Shown here: positions 17,602-26,962 of the stretch, piece after piece | Numbering within the stretch: position 1 is the stretch's first letter | Layout: every line of letters begins with the position of its first letter | Source of the DNA: Falsigemmobacter faecalis | Lineage (GTDB): Bacteria; Pseudomonadota; Alphaproteobacteria; Rhodobacterales; Rhodobacteraceae | Length of the DNA stretch: 64,000 nucleotides | Direction of reading: 5' to 3' | Assembly (NCBI RefSeq): GCF_003863335.1 | Contig: NZ_RRAZ01000003.1 | Coordinates: 1-64,000 of the forward strand | Position numbers and translations under genes: made by a program | Notes under the pieces: model-generated | What the model was told of the DNA's origin: nothing | Seen by the model: only the letters and a program-made list of their open reading frames with translations | The model's database searches: none

Positions 17602-18750
17602 CATCAGCGGGACGTCGGTCGCCAGTTCAGCAACCAGAGTGTTGAGGAGCAGGCGACCTTCCAGCGTGGTGCGGATGCCATGCTGGTCAGCGATGACGAA
17701 CTTTTCGTCAATCATCAGATCCAGCTTCGGCCAGGGGCCACGCGCGATGCCTTCCCGCGCCAGGAGATCCCAGCTCAACCCCTCCCGCACGCGCATGCCC
17801 ATCATCAGAAGTTCCTCAGCGCGATCCATAGCCGAGAGGGGCGTGCTGAGAAGGTCTCCGCTGCCTTTACGCTCAACAGCGCTGAGCCAGAGCGTGGGCT
17901 CACGTATGGCTTCCGTGGCGCGTCTTTGATCCTTAAGGCCAATTCGGCCATGGGCGCCAGGTCCGATCCCGGCATAGCGGCCACCCTGCCAGTACAGGCG
18001 GTTGTGGCGCGATTCCTCGCCGGGAATGGCATGATTTGACACTTCATAGGCGAGAAGGCCCGCGCGATCACAGATCTCCTGAGTCGCCATGAACATATCG
18101 ACTGCGCGGTCTTCGTCGGGCAGCCCCCGCAGTTGTCCTGCGGCAAAGCGGCGGCCAAAGACCGTGCCGTCTTCGATGGTCAGCTGGTACAGTGACAGGT
18201 GGCGGCCCCCAAGGCTAAGGGCCTCATGCAACTCTTCGCGCCACTGGTCCAGAGTTTGATTTTGCCGCGCATAGATCAGATCAATATTCACCCGATCAAA
18301 GGTTGAATGCGCGATCCCGATGGCTTTTTTTGCTTCTTCAGCACTGTGCATGCGACCCAAAAGCTTCAGATCGGCATCATTAAGAGCCTGAATTCCAAGA
18401 GAAACGCGATTTACACCCGCGGCACGGTAACCCGCAAAACGCCCGGCTTCGACGGAGCCGGGGTTGGCCTCCATTGTGATCTCAACATCATTGCTCCAGC
18501 GCCAGGCCTTTCGGGCGCTTTCGATGATTGCAGAGACGACCTCCGGATCCATAAGCGAGGGCGTGCCGCCGCCAATAAAGATCGTTTCAAGAATCTCGTC
18601 AGGGCATTCCTCAGCAAGACGCTGGATTTCGTTCTGATAGGCCGAAATCCAGCGCTTCTGATCTATATGTGCCACAACATGCGAGTTGAAATCGCAATAC
18701 GGACATTTCGTCTGACAGTAGGGCCAGTGGATATAGAGGCCAAAGGCCAT
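17593..18750 (-). CDS. hemW: Radical SAM heme chaperone HemW
   Basis: The 385-residue protein has the radical SAM cysteines C12, C16 and C19 in HWPYCQTKCPYCDFN, the GGGTPS loop, and YEVSNHAIPGEESRHN in the C-terminal HemN-like domain. It is HemW rather than coproporphyrinogen oxidase HemN: it is shorter and lacks the HemN N-terminal extension. HemW binds heme and is thought to deliver it to proteins. It precedes rdgB's neighbourhood on the minus strand but a parS site and 24 bp separate them. Confidence 0.9.
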   Translation of the reverse strand: MAFGLYIHWPYCQTKCPYCDFNSHVVAHIDQKRWISAYQNEIQRLAEECPDEILETIFIGGGTPSLMDPEVVSAIIESARKAWRWSNDVEITMEANPGSVEAGRFAGYRAAGVNRVSLGIQALNDADLKLLGRMHSAEEAKKAIGIAHSTFDRVNIDLIYARQNQTLDQWREELHEALSLGGRHLSLYQLTIEDGTVFGRRFAAGQLRGLPDEDRAVDMFMATQEICDRAGLLAYEVSNHAIPGEESRHNRLYWQGGRYAGIGPGAHGRIGLKDQRRATEAIREPTLWLSAVERKGSGDLLSTPLSAMDRAEELLMMGMRVREGLSWDLLAREGIARGPWPKLDLMIDEKFVIADQHGIRTTLEGRLLLNTLVAELATDVPLMSV

Positions 18751-18770
18751 AGGTCACCTCAGTTCAGATG

Positions 18771-18786
18771 TGTTTCACGTGAAACA
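18771..18786. promoter_or_regulatory. parS centromere site (perfect consensus)
   Basis: TGTTTCACGTGAAACA is an exact 16-bp match to the widely conserved chromosomal parS sequence bound by ParB. It lies 1.2 kb beyond the parB stop and about 8.6 kb from the putative origin. It overlaps the end of rdgB: the site encodes the last residues CFT and supplies the TGA stop. Confidence 0.9.
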
Positions 18787-19380
18787 TGCCTGGAGCTTTT
18801 CAAACGCTCTGGCACGATGGCTTATGCGGTTTTTTTCCCAGCGGTCCATCTCGCCGAAGGTCACATCATAGCCTTCGGGTGTGAAGATGGGGTCATAGCC
18901 ATGGCCATTACGTCCGAGTCCGGGCCAGACAATTTCTCCGTCCACTTTACCTTCGAAGACCTCATCATGTCCATCGGGCCAGGCCAGGACAAAAGTGCAG
19001 ACAAACTGAGCCCGCCACGGCTGGGGGCGACCGGATTCCACTAAGCGGTCATAGACTTTGCGCATAGCCATCGCGAAGTCCCGCCCATTTGGTGTTTCGG
19101 CCCAATCTGCGGTGTAAACGCCAGGTTCTCCCCCCAGATCATCCACCATCAGCCCTGAATCATCGGAAAGCGCAGGTAATCCGGTCGCGCGGGCCGCTGC
19201 ATGGGCCTTAATGCGGGCATTGCCTGCAAAGGTCGTCTCGGTTTCGACCGGCTCGGGCAGCCCAAAGTCTGCAGCACCTTTTACGCTGATCTGGCGGTCA
19301 GAGAAAAGGGCTGCAATTTCCTCAAGCTTGCCCTTGTTGTGGGTGGCGACGAGCAGTTCCGAGCCGGTAAACTTTCTCAT
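18775..19380 (-). CDS. rdgB: Non-canonical purine NTP pyrophosphatase (dITP/XTP)
   Basis: RdgB hydrolyses dITP, ITP and XTP to monophosphates and so keeps deaminated purines out of DNA and RNA. The 201-residue protein contains [45 protein letters not shown] and the C-terminal [10 protein letters not shown]. It overlaps rph by 4 bp. Its final codons lie inside a parS palindrome, which constrains the C-terminal sequence to CFT. Confidence 0.96.
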   Translation of the reverse strand: MRKFTGSELLVATHNKGKLEEIAALFSDRQISVKGAADFGLPEPVETETTFAGNARIKAHAAARATGLPALSDDSGLMVDDLGGEPGVYTADWAETPNGRDFAMAMRKVYDRLVESGRPQPWRAQFVCTFVLAWPDGHDEVFEGKVDGEIVWPGLGRNGHGYDPIFTPEGYDVTFGEMDRWEKNRISHRARAFEKLQACFT

Positions 19381-20090
19381 GCTACGGCTGCCTTCTGCGC
19401 GGCGACCAGTTGCTGAACGCCGGCCTCCGCCAGGTCCATAAGCCGGTTCATATCATCCCGCGCGAAGGTCGCGCCTTCAGCTGACATCTGGACTTCGACC
19501 AGACGCCCGCGGCCGGTCAGAACAAAGTTGCCATCGGTGCCCGCGGCGCTGTCTTCGGCATAATCCAGATCCAGCACCGACTGGCCGGCATAGATCCCAC
19601 AGGAGACCGCCGCCACATGATCCAGCAACGGGTCCGAGACGATTGCACGGGTCTGCAGCAGACGGTTCGCTGCAAGGCGCAGCGCGACCCAGCCGCCGGT
19701 GATGGCTGCGCAGCGGGTGCCGCCATCGGCCTGCAGTACATCGCAGTCAATCACGATCTGACGCTCACCCAGGGCGGCCCGATCGACGCCTGCGCGCAGC
19801 GCACGGCCAATCAGGCGCTGGATCTCAACGGTGCGGCCCTGCTGCTTGCCGGTCGCGGCCTCACGGCGGGTGCGCGACCCGGTGGCGCGGGGCAGCATAC
19901 CGTATTCCGCGGTCACCCAGCCAAGGCCGGTGCCTTTCAGAAACGGCGGCGGGCGGTCTTCAATCGTGGCGGTGCACAGCACATGGGTGTCACCCACCCT
20001 GATCAGGCAGGAGCCTTCGGCGTGTTTGACCACACCGGTCTCAATTGAGACCGTCCGCATTTCGTCGAGTTTCCGTCCTGAGGGGCGCAT
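19377..20090 (-). CDS. rph: Ribonuclease PH
   Basis: RNase PH is a phosphorolytic 3'-5' exoribonuclease that trims tRNA 3' ends. The 237-residue protein starts [14 protein letters not shown], has [26 protein letters not shown] with the phosphate-binding arginines, and [17 protein letters not shown] with the catalytic region. Length and start match the family. Longer in-frame starts would run into the hrcA promoter region. It forms a two-gene unit with rdgB and is divergent from hrcA. Confidence 0.97.
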   Translation of the reverse strand: MRPSGRKLDEMRTVSIETGVVKHAEGSCLIRVGDTHVLCTATIEDRPPPFLKGTGLGWVTAEYGMLPRATGSRTRREAATGKQQGRTVEIQRLIGRALRAGVDRAALGERQIVIDCDVLQADGGTRCAAITGGWVALRLAANRLLQTRAIVSDPLLDHVAAVSCGIYAGQSVLDLDYAEDSAAGTDGNFVLTGRGRLVEVQMSAEGATFARDDMNRLMDLAEAGVQQLVAAQKAAVA

Positions 20091-20169
20091 GATCCGTCCT
20101 TTCGAAGCACATTCCCCCGGAGTTACTCCTCCACCCCCCCTGAGACAAGGCTGTGCGGGGCAGGGTGCA

Positions 20170-20197
20170 TTGACGCAGCCGCCGGGACTTCCATATT
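20170..20197 (+). promoter_or_regulatory. Possible promoter of hrcA-grpE
   Basis: TTGACG (20170-20175) and CATATT (20192-20197) are 16 bp apart, 20 bp before the hrcA start. The TTCCATAT around the -10 is also reminiscent of heat-shock sigma-32 promoters, but the -35 fits sigma-70 better. I see no CIRCE inverted repeat here. Confidence 0.42.
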
Positions 20198-20217
20198 GGA
20201 GACGAAAGGCAGGTCCC

Positions 20218-21288
20218 ATGACAGATACACCCAATCCGCTGGCAGAAATGAATGCCCGCTCGCGAGAGGTCTTCCGTCGGGTCGTGGAAGGCTATCTGCA
20301 ATCGGGCGAACCGGTCGGTTCGCGCACGCTCACCCGCTCGATGTCAGAGAGTGTCTCGGCAGCGACCATCCGCAATGTGATGAATGATCTGGAATATCTG
20401 GGTCTGCTCAACAGCCCGCATATTTCCGCAGGACGGGTGCCGACACAGCTTGGGCTGCGGATGTTCGTCGATGGCCTTCTGGAGGTTGAAGAGCTTCAGC
20501 ATGAGGACCGCGAAAAGCTTGATGCGACCTTTGGCGGCAACAGCCCCGATGTGACGCAGATGCTGGACCGGATCGGGTCCACGCTCTCGCGGATGACGCG
20601 CGGGGCCAGCCTTGTGCTGGCGCCAAAGCATGAGGCTGAAATCCGTCATATCGAATTTGTAAGCCTGGGGCCGGATCGCGCACTTGTGGTGCTGGTGCTG
20701 GCGGATGGCCATGTGGAGAACCGGGTTTTTGTGCCGCCGAAGGGGATGACCCCATCCGCCATGCGCGAGGCTGCGAATTTCGTGAATGCCTGGGCGGGCG
20801 GGCGCAATCTCAGCGATCTGCGCAAGCAGATGCGCGCGGAACTGACCTCCCGGCGGCAGGAGCTGGACGTTCTGGCCGGGCGCCTGGTCGAAAGCGGTCT
20901 GGCGCTGTGGGAGGACGCTGGAACGGTGTCAGAGCGGCTGATCGTGCGCGGTCAGGCCAATCTGCTGCCGGAAAGCGACAATTCTGACGATCTGGAGCGG
21001 GTTCGCAGTCTTTTTGAGGACCTGGAGCGCAAACAGGACATCGCTGACTTCCTCGATCTGACGGAAAGCGGTGAAGGTGTGCGGATCTTCATCGGTTCAG
21101 AAAACAAGCTTTTTTCACTTTCGGGTTCCTCTCTGGTGGTTTCGCCCTATATGAACGCTGAAAGAAAAATCGTGGGTGCGATCGGCGTCATCGGGCCGAC
21201 CCGGCTGAACTATGGTCGCATTGTCCCGATAGTCGATTACACCGCACAACTGGTCGGACGCGTATTGTCAGATCGAACGAAAGGATGA
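20218..21288 (+). CDS. hrcA: Heat-inducible transcription repressor HrcA
   Basis: The 356-residue protein has the N-terminal winged helix ([24 protein letters not shown]... [16 protein letters not shown]) and the C-terminal GAF-like domain with IFIGSEN and [24 protein letters not shown]. HrcA represses chaperonin genes by binding CIRCE and is kept folded by GroEL. Start ATG 20218 has AGG in a weak site 5 bp upstream. It is followed by grpE with essentially no gap, a classic pairing in alphaproteobacteria. Confidence 0.96.
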   Translation: MTDTPNPLAEMNARSREVFRRVVEGYLQSGEPVGSRTLTRSMSESVSAATIRNVMNDLEYLGLLNSPHISAGRVPTQLGLRMFVDGLLEVEELQHEDREKLDATFGGNSPDVTQMLDRIGSTLSRMTRGASLVLAPKHEAEIRHIEFVSLGPDRALVVLVLADGHVENRVFVPPKGMTPSAMREAANFVNAWAGGRNLSDLRKQMRAELTSRRQELDVLAGRLVESGLALWEDAGTVSERLIVRGQANLLPESDNSDDLERVRSLFEDLERKQDIADFLDLTESGEGVRIFIGSENKLFSLSGSSLVVSPYMNAERKIVGAIGVIGPTRLNYGRIVPIVDYTAQLVGRVLSDRTKG

Positions 21289-21293
21289 GGAAA

Positions 21294-21836
21294 ATGCAGG
21301 ACGAAAAGCTCAACCCTGAAGCTGAAATCGTGGCGGACGGGGCCGAGCAGGAGTTCGGCTACATCGATGCAGCAGAACTCGACGCCCTGAAGGCTGAACG
21401 TGATGAGATGCGCGATAAATATATGCGCGCGCTGGCAGATGCCGAAAACTCGCGCCGCCGCGCAGATCGCGACCGCCGTGAGGCGGAGCAATACGGTGGC
21501 TCGCGTCTGTCGCGCGATCTGCTTCCGGTGCACGACAACCTGAAACGTGCGCTTGAAGCCCTGGGCGACGAGCAACGCGCCCAGTCGGCGGCTTTCGTCG
21601 AAGGTGTAGAGCTGACGCTGCGCGAGCTGCACAGCATTTTCACCAAGCACGGCGTGCGCGTGATTTCTCCGGCTGTGGGCGATGTTTTCGATCCGCAGGA
21701 GCATGAGGCGATGTTTGAAGCCCCGGTTCCCGGCACCGTCAAAGGCACCATTCTCCAGGTTATGGGCGACGGCTTCATGCTGCATGACCGTCTGCTGCGC
21801 CCGGCCCAGGTGGGTGTCTCGTCCTTCCCGGGCTGA
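21294..21836 (+). CDS. grpE: Nucleotide exchange factor GrpE
   Basis: GrpE releases ADP from DnaK. The 180-residue protein has a long charged coiled coil (LDALKAERDEMRDKYMRALADAENSRRRADRDRREAE) followed by the compact beta domain with the signature region containing HEAMFEAPVPGTVKGTILQVMGDGFMLHDRLLRPAQV. ATG 21294 is 3 bp from GAGG and is preferred. ATG 21285, overlapping the hrcA stop, is the alternative. dnaK-dnaJ are not in the window. Confidence 0.95.
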   Translation: MQDEKLNPEAEIVADGAEQEFGYIDAAELDALKAERDEMRDKYMRALADAENSRRRADRDRREAEQYGGSRLSRDLLPVHDNLKRALEALGDEQRAQSAAFVEGVELTLRELHSIFTKHGVRVISPAVGDVFDPQEHEAMFEAPVPGTVKGTILQVMGDGFMLHDRLLRPAQVGVSSFPG

Positions 21837-21855
21837 GATCTGCGGACACAAAACG

Positions 21856-21890
21856 AAAAAGGCCGGCCCCTCGCAGGGCCGGCCTTTTTT
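21856..21890 (+). terminator. Bidirectional terminator between grpE and mutS
   Basis: GGCCGGCCC (21861-21869) pairs with GGGCCGGCC (21876-21884). AAAAA precedes and TTTTTT follows the stem, so it can end transcripts on both strands. It overlaps the mutS stop codon at 21889-21891, and so serves the converging grpE and mutS genes. Confidence 0.88.
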
Positions 21891-24540
21891 ATGTCCGGGG
21901 CAGCAGGCCGCGCAGTTCATATAGCAGATCAAGCGCCTCTCGCGGGCTCAGATCATCGGGGGCGATCCTGCGCAGCCGGTCTTCCACGACAGAGGCTTTC
22001 TCCACCACCACAGGGGCAGGGGGCGGAGCAACCGCCGCCGAAAAGAGCGGCAGATCATCGATCACGGCCTTTTGCCGCCGGGTGCTGCCCTGGCCGCCTT
22101 CGCCTTTTTCCAGAGCCTCCAGGACCACGCGGGCGCGCTCCACCACCGTCGCCGGAAGCCCGGCCAGGCGGGCGACCTGGACCCCGTAAGACCGATCCGC
22201 CGCGCCTTTCTTGACCTCGTGAAGGAAGATGACCTCTCCCTTCCATTCCCGCACCGAAACGGTGGCGTTTTCAACACCATCCAAGCGCTGCGCCAGCTGC
22301 GTCATCTCATGGTAATGGGTGGCGAAAAGCGCACGGCAGCGGTTGGAGCCATGCAGATGCTCCAGCACGGCCCAGGCGATCGACAACCCGTCCCAGGTCG
22401 CCGTGCCGCGCCCGATCTCATCAAGGATCACCAGCGCGCGGTCATCGGCCTGGTTCAGAATGCCTGCCGTCTCCACCATCTCGACCATAAAGGTCGAGCG
22501 GCCCCGCGCCAGGTCATCCGAGGCACCAACACGGCTGAAAAGCTGGCTCACCAGACCGATCCGCGCTTTGGTCGCCGGAACAAAGGATCCGGCCTGGGCC
22601 AGCAGCGCAATCAGCGCATTCTGGCGCAGGAAGGTCGATTTACCCGCCATGTTGGGGCCCGTCAGCAGCCAGATCGCCGGGGTATGCCCGTCCGAGAGTG
22701 CGCAGTCATTGGCGACAAAGGCCTCACCCTGGCGCTTCAGCATGCGCTCAACGACCGGATGACGCCCGCCGCTGATCTCAAAGGCGCGGCTGTCATCCAC
22801 CTCGGGCTCACACCAGTCGAGTTCGGACGCGAGATCCGCAAAGGCGCAGGCCAGGTCAATCTCGGCAAGGCTGGCAGAGGCCAGACCAATCGGCCCGGCA
22901 CGATCCAGCACAAAGCGCTGCAGGGCGCTGAAGTGGCGCTTTTCGGTCTCCAGCACATGGTTGGCTGCGTTCAGAATGCGGGTCTCCAGCGCGCTCAGCT
23001 CGACCGTGGTGAAGCGCACCTGATTGGCGGTGGTCTGCCGGTGGATGAAGCGCTCAGAGAGCGGCGGGGCCATCATGCGCTCGGCATGACGGTCGGTGGT
23101 TTCGATGAAATAGCCCAGGACGTTGTTATGCTTGATCTTCAGCGCCTGGATGCCGGTCTCGGTGATGTAATCGGCCTGCATTCCGGCGATGACCCCGCGC
23201 CCCTCATCGCGCAGACGGCGGGTCTCATCGAGGTCGGTATCAAAACCTGGCGCGATAAAGCCGCCATCACGGGTCAGAAGCGGCGGTTCGGCCACCAGGG
23301 CCGTGCCCAGGTGATCGGTGATCTCTTCATGGCCGTGCAGGGCCAGCACAGCCTGCGCCAGGTTGCGGGGAATACCCTCCTGGCCCAGCAGATCCGAGAC
23401 ATCGGCGGCTTTTTCCAGCCCGCTGCGCAGAGCCGCCAGGTCGCGCGGGCCCCCGCGATCAAGCGCCAGGCGCGAGAGGGCGCGGTCCATATCCGGCACC
23501 GCCTTCAGTGCCGCCCGCAGCTTATCGCGCAGACCCGCCGCCCCGCGCAGAAAGCGCACGGCCTCCAGGCGCTCATGGATGACCCGCAGATCGCGCGAGG
23601 GGCCTGAGAGGCGGCGCTCCAGAAGGCGCGCACCCGCGGCGGTAACGCTGCGGTCGATGCTGCCCAGAAGTGAGGTCTCACGCCCGCCCTGGGCGCCTTG
23701 GGTGATCTCCAGGCTGCGGCGGGTGGCGGCATCGATCTGCATCACGCCGCCAGCGGTCTCCCGCACGGGCGGGCGCAGCAGCGGCAGCTTGCCGCGCTGC
23801 GTCAGATCCAGGTAATCCGCCAGCGCCCCCATGGCCGCCAGTTCCGCCCGGTCAAAGGCGCCAAAGCCGTCCAGCGTGGTGACCTTCCACAGCGCCGAAA
23901 GCCGCTTCTCAGCCGAGGCCGAGTCAAAGGACGAGCGGGGACGGATCGTCTCTGCCGCACCGCTCTCGGCGACCTGAGAGGCCAGCGCCACATGGGTTTC
24001 CGGCAGCAGCACTTCGCGCGGCGCAAGCCGCGCCAGTTCCGGCCCAAGGCGCAGGACCGGGCAGGGCATCACCCGCATCTCCCCGGTCGAAATATCGACC
24101 CAGGCCAGTGCGGCCTCATCGCGGACCTCGGCAAAAGCGGCCAGGAAGTTGTTACGCCGCGCTTCCAGAAGACTGTCTTCTGTCAGCGTTCCCGGCGTCA
24201 CCAGCCGCACAATATCGCGCTTCACCACGGATTTAGAGCCGCGCTTTTTCGCTTCTGCCGGATCTTCCATCTGCTCGGCAATGGCCACCCGGAAGCCCTT
24301 GCGGATCAGCGCCAGAAGATAGCCTTCGGCCGCATGGACGGGGACGCCGCACATGGGGATGTCTTCTTCCAGATGCTTGCCGCGCTTCGTCAGCGCAATA
24401 TCCAGCGCCGCCGCCGCATTGACCGCATCGTCAAAGAACATCTCATAGAAGTCCCCCATGCGGTAAAACAGGATCGCATCCTGGCAGCCGGCTTTGATTT
24501 CCAGATATTGTGCCATCATCGGCGTGACGGTAGCGGTCAT
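21889..24540 (-). CDS. mutS: DNA mismatch repair protein MutS
   Basis: The 883-residue protein is a full MutS. Its N-terminal mismatch-binding domain includes the conserved YFEM-type motif within FYRMGDFYEMFFDDA. The core lever and clamp follow, then the ATPase domain with GPNMAGKSTFLRQ (about residue 627), LILDEIGRGTATWDG and FATHYHEM. MutS recognises mismatches and recruits MutL. AAGGGG is 6 bp before ATG 24540, so I prefer it to ATG 24546. mutL lies 4 kb away, in the same strand but not the same operon. Confidence 0.97.
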   Translation of the reverse strand: MTATVTPMMAQYLEIKAGCQDAILFYRMGDFYEMFFDDAVNAAAALDIALTKRGKHLEEDIPMCGVPVHAAEGYLLALIRKGFRVAIAEQMEDPAEAKKRGSKSVVKRDIVRLVTPGTLTEDSLLEARRNNFLAAFAEVRDEAALAWVDISTGEMRVMPCPVLRLGPELARLAPREVLLPETHVALASQVAESGAAETIRPRSSFDSASAEKRLSALWKVTTLDGFGAFDRAELAAMGALADYLDLTQRGKLPLLRPPVRETAGGVMQIDAATRRSLEITQGAQGGRETSLLGSIDRSVTAAGARLLERRLSGPSRDLRVIHERLEAVRFLRGAAGLRDKLRAALKAVPDMDRALSRLALDRGGPRDLAALRSGLEKAADVSDLLGQEGIPRNLAQAVLALHGHEEITDHLGTALVAEPPLLTRDGGFIAPGFDTDLDETRRLRDEGRGVIAGMQADYITETGIQALKIKHNNVLGYFIETTDRHAERMMAPPLSERFIHRQTTANQVRFTTVELSALETRILNAANHVLETEKRHFSALQRFVLDRAGPIGLASASLAEIDLACAFADLASELDWCEPEVDDSRAFEISGGRHPVVERMLKRQGEAFVANDCALSDGHTPAIWLLTGPNMAGKSTFLRQNALIALLAQAGSFVPATKARIGLVSQLFSRVGASDDLARGRSTFMVEMVETAGILNQADDRALVILDEIGRGTATWDGLSIAWAVLEHLHGSNRCRALFATHYHEMTQLAQRLDGVENATVSVREWKGEVIFLHEVKKGAADRSYGVQVARLAGLPATVVERARVVLEALEKGEGGQGSTRRQKAVIDDLPLFSAAVAPPPAPVVVEKASVVEDRLRRIAPDDLSPREALDLLYELRGLLPRT

Positions 24541-24664
24541 CAGCATCCCCTTGGTATCCGCGCGACCCTAACCCAGCCGGTGCGGGGGGAAAAGCGTGGC
24601 AAATTCATTGCAGCCTCAAGTCCATGAGTGATAAGGACGCAGCAGCGTTCAGAGAGGGTTTTCC

Positions 24665-26920
24665 ATGTCCCGCACCAAGATCACGCCGGAAGAGGCGCTC
24701 GCCTATCACCTTGAGCCGCGTCCGGGTAAATACGACATTGTCGCCTCCACTCCTATGGCGACCCAGCGTGATCTCTCGCTCGCCTATAGCCCTGGTGTTG
24801 CCGTTCCCGTTCAGGCCATCGCCGACAATCCCGAGACCGCCTATGACTATACGGTTAAGGGCAATATGGTGGCCGTGGTCTCCAACGGCACCTCGATCCT
24901 TGGCATGGGCAACCTTGGTGCGCTGGCCTCCAAGCCGGTGATGGAAGGCAAGGCCGTCCTCTTTAAGCGCTTCGCAGACGTCAATGCGATCGATATCGAG
25001 CTGGATACCGAAGACGCCGATGAGATCATCCGGGCCGTCAAGCTGATGTCGCCCACCTTCGGCGGCATTAACCTTGAAGATATCAAGGCGCCGGAATGCT
25101 TTATCATCGAGCAGCGCCTTAAAGAGATCTGCGATATCCCGGTCTTTCATGATGACCAGCACGGCACGGCGGTGATCTGTGCTGCGGGCCTGATCAATGC
25201 GCTGGAGCTTTCGGGCAAGCGTATCCAGGACGTGCGGATCGTTCTGAACGGGGCGGGCGCTGCGGGCATCGCCTGCCTTGAGCTGATCAAATCCATGGGG
25301 GCCACCCCCGATAACTGCATCATGTGCGACACCAAGGGCGTGGTCTATCAGGGTCGCACCGAGGGGATGAACCAGTGGAAGTCGGCCCATGCCGCCCGTA
25401 CGGATCACCGCACCCTCGAAGAGGCGATGCGCGGCGCGGATGTCTTCCTCGGCGTCTCGGCCAAAGGCGCTGTGACCCAGGACATGGTCGCCTCGATGGC
25501 GGATAATCCGGTCATTTTTGCGATGGCGAACCCTGATCCGGAAATCACCCCGGAAGAGGCCCATGCCGTTCGGCCGGATGCGATTGTGGCGACCGGGCGT
25601 TCGGATTACCCGAACCAGGTCAACAATGTCCTTGGTTTTCCTTATCTTTTCCGGGGCGCGCTGGATATCCATGCCCGTGCCATCAATGATGAGATGAAGA
25701 TCGCCTGCGCCGAAGCCCTGGCCCGCCTGGCCCGGGAAGATGTGCCGGATGAAGTGGCTATGGCCTATGGCCGCAAACTTTCATTCGGGCGCGATTACAT
25801 CATCCCGACGCCCTTTGATCCGCGTCTGATCTATGTGATCCCGCCGGCGGTGGCCCGTGCCGGGATGGATACCGGCGTGGCCCGGCGTCCGATCATCGAC
25901 ATGAAGGCCTATGAGCAATCGCTGAAAAGCCGGATGGATCCGACCGCTTCCATCCTTCAGGGGGTGCATGCCCGCGCCAGGCAGGCTCAGGCCCGGATGA
26001 TCTTCGCTGAAGGCGACGATCCCCGCGTGCTGCGGGCTGCCGTGGCCTATCAGCGTGCAGGCCTTGGCCGTGCCCTGGTGGTCGGCCGTGAGAATGACGT
26101 GCGCGAAAAGCTGGAGGCCGCCGGCCTTGCCGATGCGGTGCGCGAGCTGGAGGTGGTGAACGCCGCCAATACCCGCCATCTCGAGGCCTATAAGGACTTC
26201 CTTTACAAGCGCCTGCAACGCGATGGCTTTGACCGTCAGGACATCCACCGCCTGGCCGCCCGCGACCGCCATGTCTTCGCGGCGCTGATGCTGCAGCATG
26301 GCCATGGGGATGGCCTGGTGACCGGCGCGACCCGGAAATCGGCGCATGTGCTGAACCTCATCAACCATGTCTTCGACGCCAAGGCCGAAGACGGTGCGGT
26401 GGGCGTCACGGCACTGCTGCACAAGGGCAAGATCGTGCTGATGGGCGACACCCTGGTGCACGAATGGCCCGAGCCGGAGGACCTTGCGACCATTGCGGAA
26501 CGTGCTGCCGGCGTGGCGCGCAGCCTTGGGATTGAGCCGCGGGTGGCCTTCGTCTCCTTCTCAAACTTCGGCTATCCGGTCTCAGAGCGCGCGACGAAGA
26601 TGTACCGCGCCGCTGACGTGCTTGACCGCCGCCGCGTCGATTTTGAGTATGAAGGCGAGATGACCGTTGATGTCGCCCTCAATCCCGATCAGATGAAGCA
26701 ATATCCCTTCACCCGCCTCTCCGGCCCGGCGAATATCCTGGTCGTGCCGGCGCGTCACTCGGCTTCCATCTCGGTCAAGCTGATGCAGGAGATGGCCGGC
26801 GCGACCGTGATCGGCCCGATCCTGACCGGTGTCAAAAAACCGATCCAGCTCTGCTCAACCACGGCGACGGTCAATGACATCGTCAATATGGCTGTCATGG
26901 CCGCCTGCAAAATCGGCTGA
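24665..26920 (+). CDS. maeB: NADP-dependent malic enzyme with phosphotransacetylase-like domain
   Basis: The 751-residue protein is the large two-domain malic enzyme. The N-terminal part (about 1-420) carries SPGVAVPV, GMGNLGALA, HDDQHGTAVI and the NAD(P) loop NGAGAAGIA. The C-terminal part (about 430-751) resembles phosphate acetyltransferase (ILQGVHARARQAQARMIFAEGDDPRVLRAA, GPILTGVKKPIQLC). It decarboxylates malate to pyruvate with NADPH production. The C-terminal domain is usually regulatory and not catalytic. It is monocistronic, divergent from mutS, with its own terminator. Confidence 0.95.
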   Translation: MSRTKITPEEALAYHLEPRPGKYDIVASTPMATQRDLSLAYSPGVAVPVQAIADNPETAYDYTVKGNMVAVVSNGTSILGMGNLGALASKPVMEGKAVLFKRFADVNAIDIELDTEDADEIIRAVKLMSPTFGGINLEDIKAPECFIIEQRLKEICDIPVFHDDQHGTAVICAAGLINALELSGKRIQDVRIVLNGAGAAGIACLELIKSMGATPDNCIMCDTKGVVYQGRTEGMNQWKSAHAARTDHRTLEEAMRGADVFLGVSAKGAVTQDMVASMADNPVIFAMANPDPEITPEEAHAVRPDAIVATGRSDYPNQVNNVLGFPYLFRGALDIHARAINDEMKIACAEALARLAREDVPDEVAMAYGRKLSFGRDYIIPTPFDPRLIYVIPPAVARAGMDTGVARRPIIDMKAYEQSLKSRMDPTASILQGVHARARQAQARMIFAEGDDPRVLRAAVAYQRAGLGRALVVGRENDVREKLEAAGLADAVRELEVVNAANTRHLEAYKDFLYKRLQRDGFDRQDIHRLAARDRHVFAALMLQHGHGDGLVTGATRKSAHVLNLINHVFDAKAEDGAVGVTALLHKGKIVLMGDTLVHEWPEPEDLATIAERAAGVARSLGIEPRVAFVSFSNFGYPVSERATKMYRAADVLDRRRVDFEYEGEMTVDVALNPDQMKQYPFTRLSGPANILVVPARHSASISVKLMQEMAGATVIGPILTGVKKPIQLCSTTATVNDIVNMAVMAACKIG

Positions 26921-26935
26921 TGTATCAAATACTTA

Positions 26936-26962
26936 GAAGGGGCGCTCCGGGCGCCCCTTTCT
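26936..26962 (+). terminator. Terminator after maeB
   Basis: GGGGCGC pairs with GCGCCCC around the TCCG loop region (26939-26957), flanked by AGAA and TTTCT. It lies 16 bp after the maeB stop and also abuts the end of the convergent hydrolase gene. Confidence 0.8.

Noticed and set aside
22072-23607. Long plus-strand open frame opposite mutS
   Set aside because: Antisense shadow of mutS, composition explained by the real frame.
24605-25672. Minus-strand open frame opposite maeB
   Set aside because: Antisense shadow of a clear malic enzyme.
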